Of a stretch of DNA of 17,751 nucleotides, positions 17,381-17,751 are shown piece by piece. Position 1 is the first letter of the stretch. Each line of letters starts with the position of its first letter. The translations under genes were made by a program, and so were the position numbers. The notes under the pieces were generated by a model that was given only the letters and a program-made list of their open reading frames with translations, was not told the DNA's origin and searched no databases. This stretch comes from Jimgerdemannia flammicorona (taxonomy: Eukaryota > Mucoromycota > Endogonomycetes > Endogonales > Endogonaceae): positions 1 through 17,751 of the forward strand of contig RBNI01002706.1 in assembly GCA_003990745.1 (NCBI GenBank), read 5' to 3'.

Positions 17381-17751
17381 GGTATTGGGGGACTTTTGGG
17401 TAGTAATTGGAAATCGACTGGGTGTAGAGCAGAGGCCAGTTGGGGTGGGGGGCTGCTGGGATGATTTGAAATCTCGGCTAGTTGGGGGGGTGGGTGATAG
17501 TTGGCTCACTGTAGGATGGGTGTTGGCAGTGTGGATAAGACTGGTGGGTCATTGGCTCTTTGTATTTGAGGAGGGGCAGCAGATGGGATTACAGGAGAAG
17601 GTAGTATGGTGGGAGGAGCTTTTGGGGGATCTGCTGACTGGATGGTGGGTTGGTTGGGGCCCTCTGGGGGGGCAATGTCACAGTTTGGTAACTAGAATCT
17701 GTGTGCAGAGTGGTGGGAGAGTGGGGATTGTGTTGGACAAAGTGGTCTTTC

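Larger units (their letters stand above)
12023..17751 (+). mobile_element. LINE copy B (same family as A), runs off the window
   Basis: The second head-to-tail copy starts with the same CCTTTCTC block as copy A, 5,618 bases further on, and continues 111 bases past the point where A is truncated. ORF2 is still open at 17751, so its stop, the 3' UTR and the tail lie outside. It keeps many CpG sites, unlike A, and so is younger. Defects are an ORF1 stop (12349), a 4-base deletion near 12903, a double TAG at 13213-13218, a 1-base deletion in the GGDFN motif near 14561-14566, about 16 ORF2 stops, and a 9-base in-frame loss in the RT. It cannot move by itself. Confidence 0.9.
14155..17751 (+). pseudogene. 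LINE copy B ORF2 (APE endonuclease, RT, zinc finger), 3' end outside window
   Basis: ATG 14155 opens MNSTTNVFSLNVNGL, matching copy A. After 19 codons comes TAG 14212, also present in A. A 1-base deletion near 14561-14566 breaks LGGDFN and moves the frame from 1 to 3, where it stays to the window end (about 1,200 codons in all). Landmarks are RIDWIL near 14748-14765, WSDYW (catalytic His now Tyr, 14832-14834), TSPGEDGLPWDFWKK near 15570-15611, motif A FLDQEKAYD (Asp 15963-15965), VP*GDP then IFYALSLE (TAG 16140, LSP lost at 16151/16152), FADD at 16248-16259, and a C-terminal finger with Cys 17307 but Tyr at 17316 for the second Cys, then His 17361 and Cys 17376. Stops include 15228, 15417, 15990, 16233, 16437 and 17199. 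Confidence 0.88.

Noticed and set aside
8525..17751. Alternative genetic code in which TAG or TGA means Trp or Gln
   Set aside because: Both TAG and TGA occur, along with TAA, and the matching position in the other copy usually has a normal TGG or CAG. Mutation explains this better than recoding.
1..17751. CRISPR arrays, bacterial operons, rRNA genes
   Set aside because: No regularly spaced short repeats, no bacterial gene layout and no rRNA sequence were seen.

Overview
The window shows no host gene. It is a stack of inactivated retrotransposons, and every recognisable coding segment belongs to a mobile element. The element types, the coding-strand TGG-to-TAG pattern (CpA-to-TpA on the opposite strand) and the scarcity of CpG in the older parts point to a filamentous fungus with repeat-directed cytosine mutation (RIP or methylation-driven deamination). 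The species cannot be named from this sequence, and a non-fungal host is not excluded.

Layout. (1) Bases 1 to about 5500, minus strand, very AT-rich: a heavily mutated Ty3/gypsy chromovirus-like element. Read on the minus strand from high to low coordinates it has a gag zinc knuckle (about 5133-5180), protease (about 4381-4410), reverse transcriptase (about 3000-3760), RNase H (about 2560-2960), integrase (about 1560-2330), a C-terminal chromodomain-like segment (about 1024-1206) and a probable 3' LTR starting near 771. (2) About 5500-6190, plus strand: the 3' end of a Ty1/copia pol (end of RT plus RNase H), also broken. (3) 6190-6404: AT-rich sequence with nothing recognisable. (4) 6405-12020, plus strand: copy A of a non-LTR retrotransposon (LINE) of L1/Tx1-like type, with ORF1 and ORF2 separated by 31 bases. 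(5) 12023-17751, plus strand: copy B of the same LINE, head to tail with A and running off the window.

How the parts relate. Copy A stops abruptly inside the ORF2 C-terminus at 12020, and copy B begins three bases later with the same 5' end that opens copy A at 6405. A 3'-truncated LINE followed by a complete 5' end is best explained by insertion of B into the tail of A. B keeps many CpG dinucleotides while A has few, which also makes B the younger copy. Both copies are dead. A carries about six stops in ORF1 and about 25 in ORF2 with no clear frameshift. B carries three stops and a 4-base deletion in ORF1, and about 16 stops, a 1-base deletion and an in-frame 9-base deletion in ORF2. Many stops replace Trp codons that are intact in the other copy.

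In the intact LINE, ORF1 would be the RNA-binding protein and ORF2 the APE endonuclease/reverse transcriptase that performs target-primed integration. No undescribed cellular system was found. The most interesting items are the nested LINE pair, the strong G-over-C strand bias with Trp-rich proteins, a stop shared by both copies at ORF2 codon 20, the unusual fungal LINE type, and the targeted loss of catalytic residues in the gypsy integrase.
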